The position numbers and the translations under genes are program-made. Of a stretch of 64,000 nucleotides of DNA, positions 34,851 to 45,572 are shown in pieces; position 1 is the stretch's first letter, and each line of letters begins with the position of its first letter. Source of the stretch: Sabethes cyaneus (taxonomy: Eukaryota > Arthropoda > Insecta > Diptera > Culicidae). The stretch is taken from NCBI RefSeq assembly GCF_943734655.1, contig NC_071354.1:41343744-41407743 (forward strand), written 5' to 3'. The notes under the pieces were generated by a model that saw only the letters and a program-made list of their open reading frames with translations, did not search any database and was not told the DNA's origin.

Positions 34851-35035
34851 TTGGAGCTTTTGTTGAAATTCCTTATTTTTCAGCTGTTTAATTCGCTTCA
34901 GGATTACCCAAGAAAGACAGTTTGTCATGGTCTTTTTCTGCCAGTCGCTAGCTCGTTGTTGTTGGCGCCGATTGATATTCCGCAACCGCGTTAGATGTCT
35001 GGTAGTAGAATCTTTCTGGAGAGAGCACACCTGTT
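34848..35035 (-). mobile_element. Jockey-like LINE linker fragment
   Basis: The minus strand has an open stretch LTRLRNINRRQQQRASDWQK, then ILKRIKQLKNKEFQQKL. This resembles the basic linker between endonuclease and reverse transcriptase in Jockey/Juan-type LINEs. No other part of that element is visible. Confidence 0.55.
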
Positions 35036-37914
35036 ATTATTGAACGGAGACCGCACTTTTGCGGCCAAAATAGCTTATTTCCACTATTAGAAAACCATAC
35101 CATCGACGTCAGATTTCAGCAAATATTTTTTACTTTTTCAATTTTTTCACATTGGAAAGCTTGGGATCACCACATATTGTCTCAAACTGGTTGAAATACT
35201 TCTAGGAGAAGATACATATTGATCTGGAAAAGATTTCAATCGGTTTACTGGGAATTTGGCTACCTGTTCATTTTACCCACAGTTTCCTTAATAGAAGTTG
35301 TTGGTTGCTGGTAATTCTTTACATAACTTTGATCACATTATTATCACTGAACAAATTTGCAAGATCCAGGGACATAATCATTGAATCCACTGCTAAGTGA
35401 ATCAATATTGATTACGATGCTTCAAATTTTATGGCTTTCGCCGATGTTTTCAACTAGGAAGACAAGCTAAAGTTTTATTTTGGTTGTTAATCTTTGCTTC
35501 ATCGATTATGTTGGCTGTTATCTTATACTGTAATAACTCTCAACGGCGAAAAAACCACTACGTCATTCCGCATTTTTGTTCAACATATGGCCGATTCGTC
35601 ACTCGGATCAAAATACAGACGACAACACACCCCGGCTCGGAGCAATTACCGAATCTGTGCCGGCATTGAGCCGTAACCGATACGCATAAGTTATTTCCGG
35701 CTCCTGTTTCGCTGTCTTCAGTGTGTCCTCCAGGTTGCCTATATCTAATATGAATGCATTCAACCAGAAACGAAGGAAACCCTTTTTCAGCCGAGCTGCC
35801 GTCGTCGCTGAAAGGTTACCGTCGCGTCGTGAATATCGTATACTTCCTGCAGTGTGGTATAGCTTTCCAAACACAGTCGTCTCACGGAGCGAATCATCGA
35901 CAGTTCATTGAGACGCGCCACATCTGGGAATTTCTCAACAACTCAATACATGCTGTCTATCAACTTAATTACGAATCTGTTTCGGAAAAGGATGGCTGCT
36001 GTGCCATTGTTGAGACGACTCCCAACCCTTCCCAGGGAGCACGGCAACAATCAGTCCTCTGATTTCTCGAAAATCATCACGAAAGTTTCGATCAAACGGG
36101 AACTAATTGAATGACTTGTTTCATGGTTGAATCTTCAAGGTGATTTCCAATTTTGGGATCGATTAAATCCATTACGACCACACCTTATTAATGGTTGAAG
36201 ATGTTTCCAAAGCGTAGAATTATTTCCAACGAAAACATTTATATTAAAATCGGAAACATGGAAATGGCTAAAGATTGCCAAACTTCAGCTTCAGTTCTAG
36301 TCCATGGAGATAATATTATCGATTAACCGTCTGCGTACTATTACATAAGGAAATGAATCCTGGTGTGTGCCAAACATCCTGACGGTGATTATTCCATCTT
36401 TCTCTGCACCGTAAAATGCGTATCAAACGACCCGAAAGCCTCAGCGGCCCTAGAGGATCGTAATAATTAAGAGTGATAGAGACATTCTCGTTCCACACAT
36501 TACCACCGTCCAACACCGCCACCACCCGTACCATATCGTGTGGTGTGGTTTCGGAAACTCACTACGGGTGCAAACGTAAACGGGAGAGTGCGTTTAACGA
36601 CCGTTCGTAAAAAATGTGAAGCACTTTTCCATCAGTAGAGAGGAGCATCATCCCTTACGGGCCGACCTTGAGTCTAAGGAGACCCCGTAGAAAGCAACTT
36701 AAAATTTCAACAGCACAGATGTCGAAGATTCTTCCGGATACGCACTGTTTCGGTTTTATTGCTGTTTTGGTACTTACCCGGCACGGTAGCCCTAAAATAC
36801 AAAAACTCACTCCGTGCTGTATCACCATGTGGGAACCTTTACCAATTGCCGGCAGATGATGCAGGGCGTTTTAGTGGCCCGGCCAGGTACAAATGGGAAA
36901 GGATGAGTGTCGTAAGATGGGCGTTTCGAAGGGAAATAGTCACTGCTGCTGGCTGGTTGGAATTAATGACGGCGTGTAATTACCGCCTAAATATGCGCCG
37001 GTAAAGAAAGTGCCACCGACTGGAAAACTTCTAACAAGGACGAATGGACGCAGGCGATACCCTCCTACCTATGTGATAGTTAATTCTTACGACTGTACCA
37101 CCGCCATCGCGTGGTGACGGAGCGTGGTGGAAAAGTGATCTGAAATATGACGTACCTGCTTGCCTAACGAAACAAAGAGAGAACACATTAGACTGTTTCG
37201 GACGTCAGTAGAGGGTGCTTTAATTCTAATGTCATTGATTCAATGTTTCATGAAATTAGGGGTTGATCCAAACGTTTTGAAATGGTTTGACATTCAGTTT
37301 TAATGCTAATTAACCCTGCTTTACGGCACTTCAAGGTATATTTTGTTATGTTTACAGACAAAGAAATTTTAGTTTTAGTGCCATTTAATATCCTTTTCAA
37401 TCGTAAATGTTAAAGATTTATTCTATTTTCCTATTTACTATTTTATTTAGAAAATTGGCAAAAGTTAATTGAAAAGGCCTTGTTGAGCAGTCCTGAGCTG
37501 TTTTAAATATAATTTCAACATCAACCTGACAGCATACATTTGTGGACATTGCATTGAAATTTTAATAGTTTCAATATAGGAAACGGTAGTAACAAGAAAA
37601 CGTCCAACGCACGAAAACATCCAATTGGCTTGCGTGAATTCAACGCATAGCTCAGAAATAGAAAAACGAACAGAAAATGCCTACTTATCTTCAATGTTGT
37701 TTCAGTTATATTAAACTTTATTTTACTTTTATATGTATACATTTCATCCGAGTATTGCTTCGAATTCGTATAAAGTTTATATTATTTCAATTGCAAATCG
37801 TTTTATTTGCTGCGGCTTTGTTTTGATTCTGCTTATTTTTTTGCAATTGCACAATTACCTTTCGTTAATTTTAATTCGTATTATTTTTCGGGGTAATGGG
37901 GGAGGGGGCTTCGT
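35036..37914. other. largely unique region, no gene recognised
   Basis: Several 60-100-codon frames overlap on both strands around 35484-36114 and 36668-37004, but none has a domain, a good start context or splice support. I see no transposon ends. Base composition is mixed, with a more G+C-rich part at 36350-37130. Confidence 0.45.
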
Positions 37915-38060
37915 AGCAGCAAGGTTACCGACTCTGCTGTGCCAAGTGAGTGGTTATAGGTACGAAACTTAGTAGAATCAGGCCATTCGATGTCAAGATG
38001 TTACTGACAGCGAGGAACGAGTGGGTAAAGTAGAGCAAGCTTTGAAGTAATACACTCAAG
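37915..38060 (+). mobile_element. shortened copy of the second SINE family
   Basis: It shares TGCCAAGTGAGTGGTTATAGG, GAATCAGGCCATTCGATGTC and CAGCGAGGAACGAGTGGGTA with the SINE at 33497-33812. The middle of the element is missing. Confidence 0.7.
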
Positions 38061-38350
38061 CACGCTGGACATAATAATATGTGAATAATGAAGTGAGTAC
38101 AAAGTGCGTAGTGAGAAGTGAGTGCGTAGAAATGCCAATTAAGCATTGAGAAGCAAGAAGTGTATGATGAGAAGTGTAAAGTTAGAAGCGGGAAGTGAGC
38201 GTAGAATATGAAGTGAAAAGCGAGACGGGAGAATGATCAAGTAAAAAATGAGAATTTTACAGAAAATTTTGAAAATTTCTTTCAGTTAAAAACGAATAAC
38301 ATTGTTGTTCATAACCAGTAACTGGAATCCTTTTGTATTTATTTGCATAA
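38061..38350. repeat. degenerate GAAGTGAG-type simple sequence
   Basis: Short related words (AGTGAGT, GAAGTGAG, AGAAGTG) are scattered through 38085-38240. This is probably slippage-prone sequence related to the TGAGTAG arrays further right. Confidence 0.5.
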
Positions 38351-38353
38351 TTA

Positions 38354-39504
38354 GGTCATTGCAAATCATTTCAAATAATAATTGCAAATAAGTTTTTTAT
38401 TTATTTATTTACTTATTTATTTGTCTATTTAACTTCAACTGACAGAGTCTCTTGAAGTATAGGTATGGGAAAAGCCGATTTGAGATGACAACATTGACGT
38501 CCCAGATTACGATTCGCTTTTGAAATTTGTTTGAGTAATGATTGTTGAAGGTCGTTCTTGTATCCAGCTCGATTCCTAGGTCTTTAGCAACTCTGACCCG
38601 TTCAAGACAAGACTCTTCGATTTTATAATTATACACAATGGGTGATTTGCTTCGCGTAAAAGTAATGACTGAGCATTTGGAAGTACTGATGGTCAGGTTG
38701 TTCAAGCGACACCATTTTATAAATTGGTCAATAAAGCCTTGCAAGAGCCTACAGTCCACAACAGAGCGTGCAGAGAGAAATATCTTTAGATCATCAGCAT
38801 ATAGTAGCTTGCAGCCCGGTGGGATCACAGAACAAACGTCATTAAAGAATATAATGAACAATAATGGTCCTAGGTTGCTTCCTTGTGGGACTCCAGACTG
38901 ATTTGAAAAGCAGTACGACTCAGTGGAACCTAGTTGAACTAAGAGTTGTCGATTTGTTAGGTAAGTCTGAAGCCAGCTGACGAAGCCATTAGAAGCCCCT
39001 AAACGGTTCAGTTTCCGAAGCAATATTTGGTGGTCAAAACAATATTTGGTGGTCAAAGTCACCCCCCCCCCCACCCCCCCCCTGCAAATTGGCTTGAAAA
39101 ATCGAGGGGCAAAAAAATAATTTGTACGATATGAGTTAATTTTTTGTCATAAAATCAATTGTCTGTGGGTTCTACAGCCTGAAAAACTCGAAAAATGATT
39201 GTACGAGTTGAGTTAATGCCTCTAGCACGAAATAGAAATGAAAATTCGAACAACGGAATTTCCGAAAATCGGCCGAAAAATTTTCTTTCGTTTTTGTCAT
39301 TTTCGTAGATTTTCGCATGGAAAATAATGACGTCTATATTAAAAGCAAGAATAGATTTGGTTTTTACGTTTAAACTTTAAGTAAAAGTGGCTCAAATCAT
39401 TTTTTTTTGCTCGATCAAAAAATCGTTTTGTTTTTTTTGCCCTCCCCCCCTTCAGTGGCCCAACACCGGAAGAACAAAAACTTTATAAAATATTTGTAAT
39501 GGCC
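38354..39504 (-). mobile_element. PIF/Harbinger-type MITE, copy 2, interrupted by a LINE
   Basis: The ends match copy 1 (11900-12357) in the opposite orientation, and TTA flanks both edges (38351-38353 and 39505-39507). The interior (39085-39504) aligns with copy 1 throughout. Near the right terminal repeat of the element a LINE (about 38396-39058) splits it. C runs at 39061-39082 mark the junction. Confidence 0.85.
38396..39058 (-). mobile_element. 5'-truncated CR1-like LINE with intact RT core
   Basis: On the minus strand an open stretch reads HQILLRKLNRLGASNGFVSW, SNQSGVPQGSNLGPLLFIIF, PPGCKLLYADDLKIFLSA, NNLTISTSKCSVITF and VRVAKDLGIELDTRTTF. Both the SGVPQGS and YADD motifs are intact. 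The 5' part, including the endonuclease, is missing. A (TAAA)n tail lies at 38396-38425. It is the best-preserved reverse transcriptase piece in the window but is still incomplete. Confidence 0.85.
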
Positions 39505-39507
39505 TTA

Positions 39508-40322
39508 TTTCACTCTTTTTTGCAATAATTAAAAACTATTGACCATTTCAGCCTTCAAAAAACACAATAAAGAGTGATCAAAAGATGACTGTAATACAAA
39601 GAAAAGATAACGAAGTAATGGCGAAAATACGACATAAAGACATCAAAACAACGACAACAAAACCAAAAAACAAGACGAAAAACGACAAATAAGACGTTTG
39701 AAGACTTGAGTGTAATAAATAAACAGTTTCCGTTTAATCCTCTGCGCAAATTTAACCTCCAAAATAGTACGTATAAGCTGGTTTTTGAAACTGCTAGCTG
39801 GGCAACAGGACGTCGTTAAAACGGTATAAAGATGATGAAACGGCAACAAAAAAGTGATACGATAACAAAATGATATTGAAAAGACACCAAAACAACGATA
39901 AATGGACACACGACGAGAATAATGAATGCAAAGGAAAGTAAGGAAACTAAGAGATGACGAAAAAGGCAGCGAAAACGTGTCGAAAATACAATGAAAAACG
40001 GCGATAACACAAAATAAAGAAGACGGAAAACCAAAAACGGAAGAAGAATGAACAAAGATTAAGAACGAAAGTGAAAAGTAAGCTTCCTTGAATGATTGAA
40101 TTCAAATCTGACGTGTATTCTGAACTGATTTGATTAAAAAAATTCCGTATTATTTTCCTTCAAATATAACGAAGGATACGTTCCGCGTAAGCTTAAAAAT
40201 TCATGTGAAAAGCTACTTATGTTGCTTACAAAATAAATGGGATATTTATTGTACAAAATAAACAGTGAACACAAATCTAGGCGGAATGAAACGGAATTCG
40301 GCAAAATCAGGCTACACTGGTA
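39508..40322. other. A-rich sequence with no gene
   Basis: The region is rich in GACAAAACGA-like words, and minus-strand frames here are low-complexity (Phe/Leu/Val-rich) by-products. GAAGGATACGTTCCGCGTAA at 40168 matches the foldback element at 52454-52790. Confidence 0.45.
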
Positions 40323-40439
40323 CTGAGCAGTGAGTAGTGAGTAGTGACTGGTGAGTAGTGATTAGTGAGTAGTAAGTAGTGAGTAGTAAGCAGTAAGTAG
40401 TAAGCAGTGATTAGTGAGTAGTGAGTAGCGATTAGTAGT
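40323..40439. repeat. heptamer array (AGTGAGT-type), cluster 1
   Basis: Imperfect 7-bp units around GTGAGTA (variants GTAAGTA, GTGATTA) are tandemly arranged. The array is interrupted at its right side by a MITE. Confidence 0.9.
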
Positions 40440-40820
40440 TACCCAGCTAGCACCCACTCGTATATCAATGTACGAAAACTATCGTAAATATCTCCTAACA
40501 AACTCGAAATCGTAACTAAAGCTGGATAAAGTGGGATCAAGTTGATTTTTTGTCGTATATAATGATAATGACTGACATACATACGATTTTCAGCACAAAA
40601 TCGTAGAGTAGTACGGAGTGACTCGCGCTTAATCGGATATTATCGTATATAAATACTTATATAGTCGTAACGCTCAAAATTATTCGTAATCACGTATATC
40701 GTCTCCAAAGTAGTACGGATATGCCAATTTTGCGCATGAAATACGATTTATTTAGCATGTATATCTGTACGTAATGCTGATTTTTACCTTTTTTATACAT
40801 ATGAATATGCTAGCTGGGTA
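40440..40820. mobile_element. MITE with TACCCAGCTAGCA ends, inside the heptamer array
   Basis: The outer 13 bp (TACCCAGCTAGCA and TGCTAGCTGGGTA) are perfect inverted repeats 381 bp apart. The heptamer repeat continues on both sides, so the element inserted into a pre-existing array. The interior is A+T-rich with repeated ATCGTA words and no coding capacity. Confidence 0.85.
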
Positions 40821-40825
40821 TTGCG

Positions 40826-40880
40826 AAGCGAATAGTGAGTAGCGAGTAGTAAGTAGCGAGTAGTAAGTAGTGAGCAGGGA
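40826..40880. repeat. heptamer array, cluster 2
   Basis: It continues the same GTGAGTA/GCGAGTA unit directly after the MITE. Confidence 0.85.
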
Positions 40881-41102
40881 ATCAAAAATCACGAACGCAC
40901 AAGAGACAAAGTATAATGAAAGTTGGTCACTATTGCATGGAAGATAGTACTAAGACAAATTATCGTAGCTGTTTATCGTGGATACAGATGTTTCATGACA
41001 ACTATGTTGTTGCCTGTGAAAAAAAACACTGCTGTGTACAATACGTATTGTATGCAACAAAAAAACTACAAGGTATACAGCCCTACGGGTTGTACGAAAG
41101 GG

Positions 41103-42408
41103 TGACGTAGGACTATATCAGATCATTAGATCAAAGACTGTAAACTGCATTTCTGGCGTATGTATGTTTATAAGAATTTGTGAGTGTCATTGTTTAACTG
41201 AATGATTAAAAGAGCGAAATATTCAGATTCAATTCTTCATTGCATGCAATGGTGACTTTGAAAATAAGTGGACGGTGGTTCATAAGTACAATGCCTGCAA
41301 GCATTAAGACAGAGATTTCTTTTAAAATCATTTGTGTGCATCATAAAGGTTGAAATAGTAATGAATGACCAGCCCACATATTATTGTACTAAATATGATT
41401 ATGCGTAACTTGACATGTCTCAAAAATCTTACTTTAACTTGTGGCCTTTAAAAGGGCCATTGGTTGCAAATAACATTAAAGCCAAAGTATGTTCATAAAA
41501 TACATAACATACTTTTGACATAAATGGCAACTGGCACGTAAGTGATGATGATGGAACCGAGGAGTTAGCGGCGTCTTTTGCTGTCACTGTCTTTTGCTCC
41601 GAGAAGGTTTTACTAGTTTAAGTACACAGCTTACCGCATGTTACATAGTAGAAAATATGGCACAAACGCAAAAATTTCTGTTTTATTTATTTGTTTATTA
41701 GAGTTATGAGGAAATTTGTATTTCATTTGTATGGAAGCCCCTCCCCCCCCCTCTTAGAAGGAGAAAGGGTCTCAGTACACCATAGAAAAAATTCTTACTT
41801 CCAAAAACCCCACATGCCACATTTGGTTCCTTTTGCTTGATTAGTTCTCGACGTATGTAGAAATTTGTATATTAATTGTTTGGGAGCCCCCCACCCCTCC
41901 TAAAGAAGGGAGGGGTCTCAATTTACCATAGAAAAAAAATCTTGCCTTACGAAACCCCTACATGCCAATTTTGGTTCCATTTGCTTAATTAGTTCTAGAG
42001 TTATGAGGAAATCTGTATTTCATTTGTATGGGAGCCCCCCCCCTCCCTCTTAGGAGGGGAAGGGGACTCAGTACACCATAGAAAAAAATCCTACCTTCTA
42101 AAACACCCACACGCCAAATTTAGTTCCATTCGCTTGATTAGTTCTCGAATTTTGAGGAAATTTATGTTTCACTTGTATAGGAGCCCCCCCCCCCCCCCTT
42201 ACGCCCTCCATAAAATTACTTTCTTACCCCCTCCATAAAATGGCTGGTCATTTTATCTATCCAACGACATATAAATTGTTCAGTTTCGTTCAGTGGTTTA
42301 GTAGTTATTAACATTTGAAATCTTTCATTCAAACGTTACACTTCTATTTTCGTTTTCACAAAGTGCTACCCAGTCCCATATAGTAAACAAAGACGTAGTC
42401 CTACGTCA
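41103..42408 (+). mobile_element. TGACGTAGGACTA-family TIR element, copy 2
   Basis: The left end TGACGTAGGACTA and right end TAGTCCTACGTCA are inverted repeats. The flank to the left (TACAGCCCTACGGGTTGTACG, cut here) is shared with copy 3 and may be part of a larger element. The interior contains about 3.5 tandem units of about 147 bp. There is no recognisable transposase, so it is probably non-autonomous. Confidence 0.8.
41690..42195. repeat. ~147-bp internal tandem repeat (3.5 units)
   Basis: Units start with GTTCTCGAGTTATGAGGAAAT-like words, pass through a C-rich run (GGAGCCCCCCCC) and CTCAGTACACCATAGAAAAA, and end at TTGCTTGATTAGTTC. Starts are near 41696, 41843, 41991 and 42140. Confidence 0.85.
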
Positions 42409-42872
42409 ACAATCCTAATCATGTCACACTGTGTCGACAGCGGCAGTGTTTGGTAGTTACCAAGGTAACGTTGGTAACTTTTGTACGCCAGACTCCAGAG
42501 AGGTCAAAGCAAGCTGGACTTTTCCTTAAGGTTTTTGCTGTTTGTCCCTTTTGTTCAAGTTGCTGATAAAGTATTGCCTTTAACCAGCCGACTGGCGACA
42601 AAGACATATTTTATTGTATACCTGCATCACCAACAACGAGCGCTTGTGAGAGCGAGTGTATATCAAAACATATTCTCATCGAAAGTTGTCCTACTTGCTG
42701 GTGTGAAGGGAAATTCATGTGTCCTAATATTTTGTTATCGTGATACATTCTGGTTGCTACGTGTGTTTGTTTTATAGGCAGAGAATAACTGATTTATCGC
42801 TCTTCGTTTTTGTCGGTTATTTCTGCGTATGAACAATGATATTTTGATTCCGTGGTAGGAGTATTGTTTGAT
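42409..42872. other. unannotated sequence
   Basis: It contains a short imperfect palindrome at 42452-42480 (AGTTACCAAGGTAAC). The 98-codon frame 42481-42777 has no domain. Confidence 0.4.
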
Positions 42873-43232
42873 GCGTAGTAAGTAGCGAGTAGTTAGTAGT
42901 GATTAGTGATGAATGAGTGGTGAGTAGTGAGTTCGGAGTGGTGAATAGTGAGTAATGAGTAGTAAAAAGTGAGTAGTGAGTAGTGAATAGTAAGTAGTGA
43001 GTAGTGAGTAGTGGGTAGTGAGTAGTGGGTAGTTAGTGGTGAGTAGTGATCAGTAATTAGTGAGTAGCGAGTAGTGAGTAATGATTAGTAATTAGTAAGT
43101 AGTGAACAGTGAATGGTTATTAGGGAGCAGCGAGTAGTGAGTAGTGAATAATGAATAGTGAGTAGTGATTAGTTAGTAGTAAGTAGTGAGTAGTAAATAC
43201 TGATTAGTGAGTAACGGGTAGTAACTACAGTG
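42873..43232. repeat. heptamer array, cluster 3 (~360 bp)
   Basis: About 50 imperfect units around GTGAGTA, GTGATTA and GTAAGTA. It is the longest of the clusters at 40323, 40826, 42873 and 43972. Confidence 0.95.
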
Positions 43233-43781
43233 GGCTTTCGGAAAAATTAACTCTCTGAAAATACTCTAAAAAGTTAATTTTGGTCTTAACTTTTCTGAGA
43301 GTTTGAATTTATTGGTTGTCCAAGCGTTGTTCACACACATGTGTTTTCCTTTTATTTTTATTTCACATTTGTTGGTTTATTGTCGCCTTTCAACAGTTTC
43401 ATATAGAGTCGCATCATAATTGGGATTAAATTATACTCTTGTATCAAACAGTTGCAATACTAATTCAATACAGGCACATAGGGTACGGGAGGGTATTTTC
43501 GGCCAGCGCAGGCGAGCGGCATTCTCGCGCAGCGACTGTTATTTGAGTCTTGGCTCAAGCGAAAATTTGAAATAATCGTTTTGATTGACGATGGAATGAG
43601 GCTTCAGTGCTACGTCTGTTAGTCTGTGGATTAATGCTATGGAAATTCATTCAAGTGGATTTGCATCTCTATAATTAGTGTTCTGATCAAAAGGGCAGAG
43701 ACGAAGAGAATCTCTCATTGTCACTTAGGACGTTATGAAAAGTTACGGAAGAATCTGAAATTACAGAAAATAAAAAAAACA
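43233..43781. other. unannotated sequence
   Basis: There is no recognisable gene. A G+C-richer patch lies at 43490-43560. Confidence 0.4.
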
Positions 43782-43895
43782 TTTTCCAAATTAAATTCCA
43801 CTGTTTTCGAACTGACACTGATGAAGCCTGCAAGTCGTAGGCGAAATACGTGTCTGTCGTGAATAAATATCAACAGTGGAATTTAATTTGGAAAA
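43782..43895. repeat. 24-bp perfect inverted repeat around the hammerhead motif
   Basis: The left arm 43782-43805 (TTTTCCAAATTAAATTCCAC then TGTT) and right arm 43872-43895 are exact complements and enclose 66 bp. Such a symmetrical arrangement could be a MITE, or the end region of a Penelope-like element. Confidence 0.9.
43814..43858 (+). ncRNA. hammerhead-ribozyme-like motif
   Basis: In order: stem I strand GACA (43814-43817), the core CTGATGA (43818-43824), one extra A, stem II GCCT/AGGC (43826-43829 and 43839-43842) with a 9-nt loop, then GAAA (43843-43846), a very short stem III region TACGT, the expected cleavage triplet GTC (43852-43854) and the second stem I strand TGTC (43855-43858). 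Hammerhead motifs with minimal stem III are known from Penelope-like retroelements. The extra A between the core and stem II departs from the textbook core, so activity is uncertain. No Penelope protein is seen nearby. Confidence 0.55.
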
Positions 43896-43971
43896 AGTTT
43901 TTTCTTCTCTTTGATTTCAGGCTTCGTATTCTATTAAGACGCTTCAGAAACTTCAGTCAATTATGGGGGAA

Positions 43972-44085
43972 TAGTGAATAATGAATAGCCAGCTGTGAGT
44001 AGTGAGAAGTGAAGAGTGATATTTGACAAGTGAGAAGCGAAAAGTGGGAAGTGTGTACTAGGAAATGAGAAATGAGTAGTAAGAA
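43972..44085. repeat. heptamer array, cluster 4 (degenerate)
   Basis: AATAGTGAATAATGAATAG-like and GTGAGTAGTGAGAAGTG-like words continue the family but are more diverged. Confidence 0.7.
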
Positions 44086-45392
44086 TTAGACCAACCTCGT
44101 GGGTTCGAATCCGGTTATAATCTCAAATTATAGCTTGCACCTTCCAGCATTGTACAAAAGGTAGGTGTCACAACGATTACTTGTTAAGCGTAGCTACCAA
44201 TAATCTCCCTTTTCAGGCATTTAGAGGCATTTTGGAGCGATTCCAAGCTGGATTTAAGTTCTTATTTTAGCTGGTATCGCATTATCTACTGGGATTAATC
44301 CGTTTCCGGTACCTAATGGTAATGCGAACTGCTTCGTTTCCGACAATACTCATGACGATGAAGAGGAATCCCTGATATCCCATAGCAATAAGTATTGGAG
44401 AAAAAATTCTTTATAATCACATTTACCACAAAAAACGAAAGGAAAGAGGTAAATTTATGTTAAAAGGTTGGTTTAATTTAATTAAATGTTACTTAGGTAC
44501 CTGCTTCGAATAAATTTAGCAGCAAGACTGTGTGCAATTCTATGAACTAATTTTTTATATCAAAAGTAAACAATAAATGAAAGCTTTGCCTAGCTGTACG
44601 GGCAGTTTGAGGACAAATATGTTTATTATTTGCATTGATTATATGTCTTGAAGAATATTAAATTACGCTTAGCTGCTTATGATTGTGAAGCAGTGATGGC
44701 TTAAATGTGTCTGCGAATTGTTTTGAGGGATGGTTAAGAACTTTTTTATAAAAAATAAAGGGGAAACCGATTCTCCAGTTTATTAATGATTCCTTGAATA
44801 TGCGTGGAGCTGAATGCTTTCCGGCATAAATGCCACATGGTGAGTTTTGGTAAATGGTAGCTGAGGTCGCATATTTTAGATTTTATTATAAGCAGTAATG
44901 GTCAGAAGTTGTTGCGACCCCCGCAGCCACGTAACCAAAGGGGGAGGAAGTACCAAATTCGACACGTATTTTTCAGTTTAGAACCCAATACATTAAATGT
45001 ATTACAACGTATTGTAGTTCTAAGCGCCAAAATATGCAAATAAAGCCATTGGAATTGAAATATGGTGTCCGAGCCCCCGTCTCTGGCTACAGGGCAAACC
45101 GCGACTTTCCTAGAGAGTAGTTCAAAGCTAGATATACGAAGAAATTTTACATTTTGCCATACGCGAATCTACCTTTCGGAATCCTTTAGTTCCCATTGCA
45201 AATCCTTTCATCACTTTGTCGTTTCAGTAGAATTCATATTCTTAAATCAACCCTCCTTGGTGACCATATTTTCTCTTTGGTTCGACCAAATGCATCCACT
45301 CAGGTATCAGAAAGCAGTCGAATATTTATTATAATCGATTCAACAACAAATTCTAAGATGTACAGCTATTCGATTGTTGCATCTTGTAAGTG
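44086..45392. other. mostly unique A+T-rich region
   Basis: A tRNA B-box-like GTGGGTTCGAATCCGG at 44099 suggests a SINE relic. Otherwise there are no genes. Frames at 45062-45393 lack domains. Confidence 0.4.
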
Positions 45393-45504
45393 AAGGTGCG
45401 TACACACGTTTAATGATTTCTGCATTGCGGCTGTAATAGTTTCTTCAAACAACGTTGGTTTGAAGAAACAGCACACAATCTCCATCATTGTGTGTACGCA
45501 CCTT
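45393..45504. mobile_element. 112-bp hairpin MITE (AAGGTGCGTACACAC)
   Basis: The ends AAGGTGCGTACACAC and GTGTGTACGCACCTT are perfect 15-bp inverted repeats. An inner pair (GTTTCTTCAAAC at 45439-45450 and GTTTGAAGAAAC at 45458-45469) makes almost the whole element self-complementary. It lies immediately downstream of the poly(A) signal of the secreted-protein gene. Confidence 0.85.
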
Positions 45505-45520
45505 ATGTCCTGTTGGAGTA

Positions 45521-45526
45521 TTTATT
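45521..45526 (-). terminator. AATAAA polyadenylation signal
   Basis: On the minus strand AATAAA lies 47 bp after the stop codon of the His-rich secreted-protein gene. It is the only good signal between the stop and the MITE. Confidence 0.7.
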
Positions 45527-45572
45527 CTTTTGGTTAAAGCTAGAGTACATATTGAAAGCTGTATTTTTGGTC

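Noticed and set aside
41690..42195. CRISPR-like regularly spaced repeats
   Set aside because: Whole ~147-bp units are tandem with no unique spacers, inside a eukaryotic transposon.
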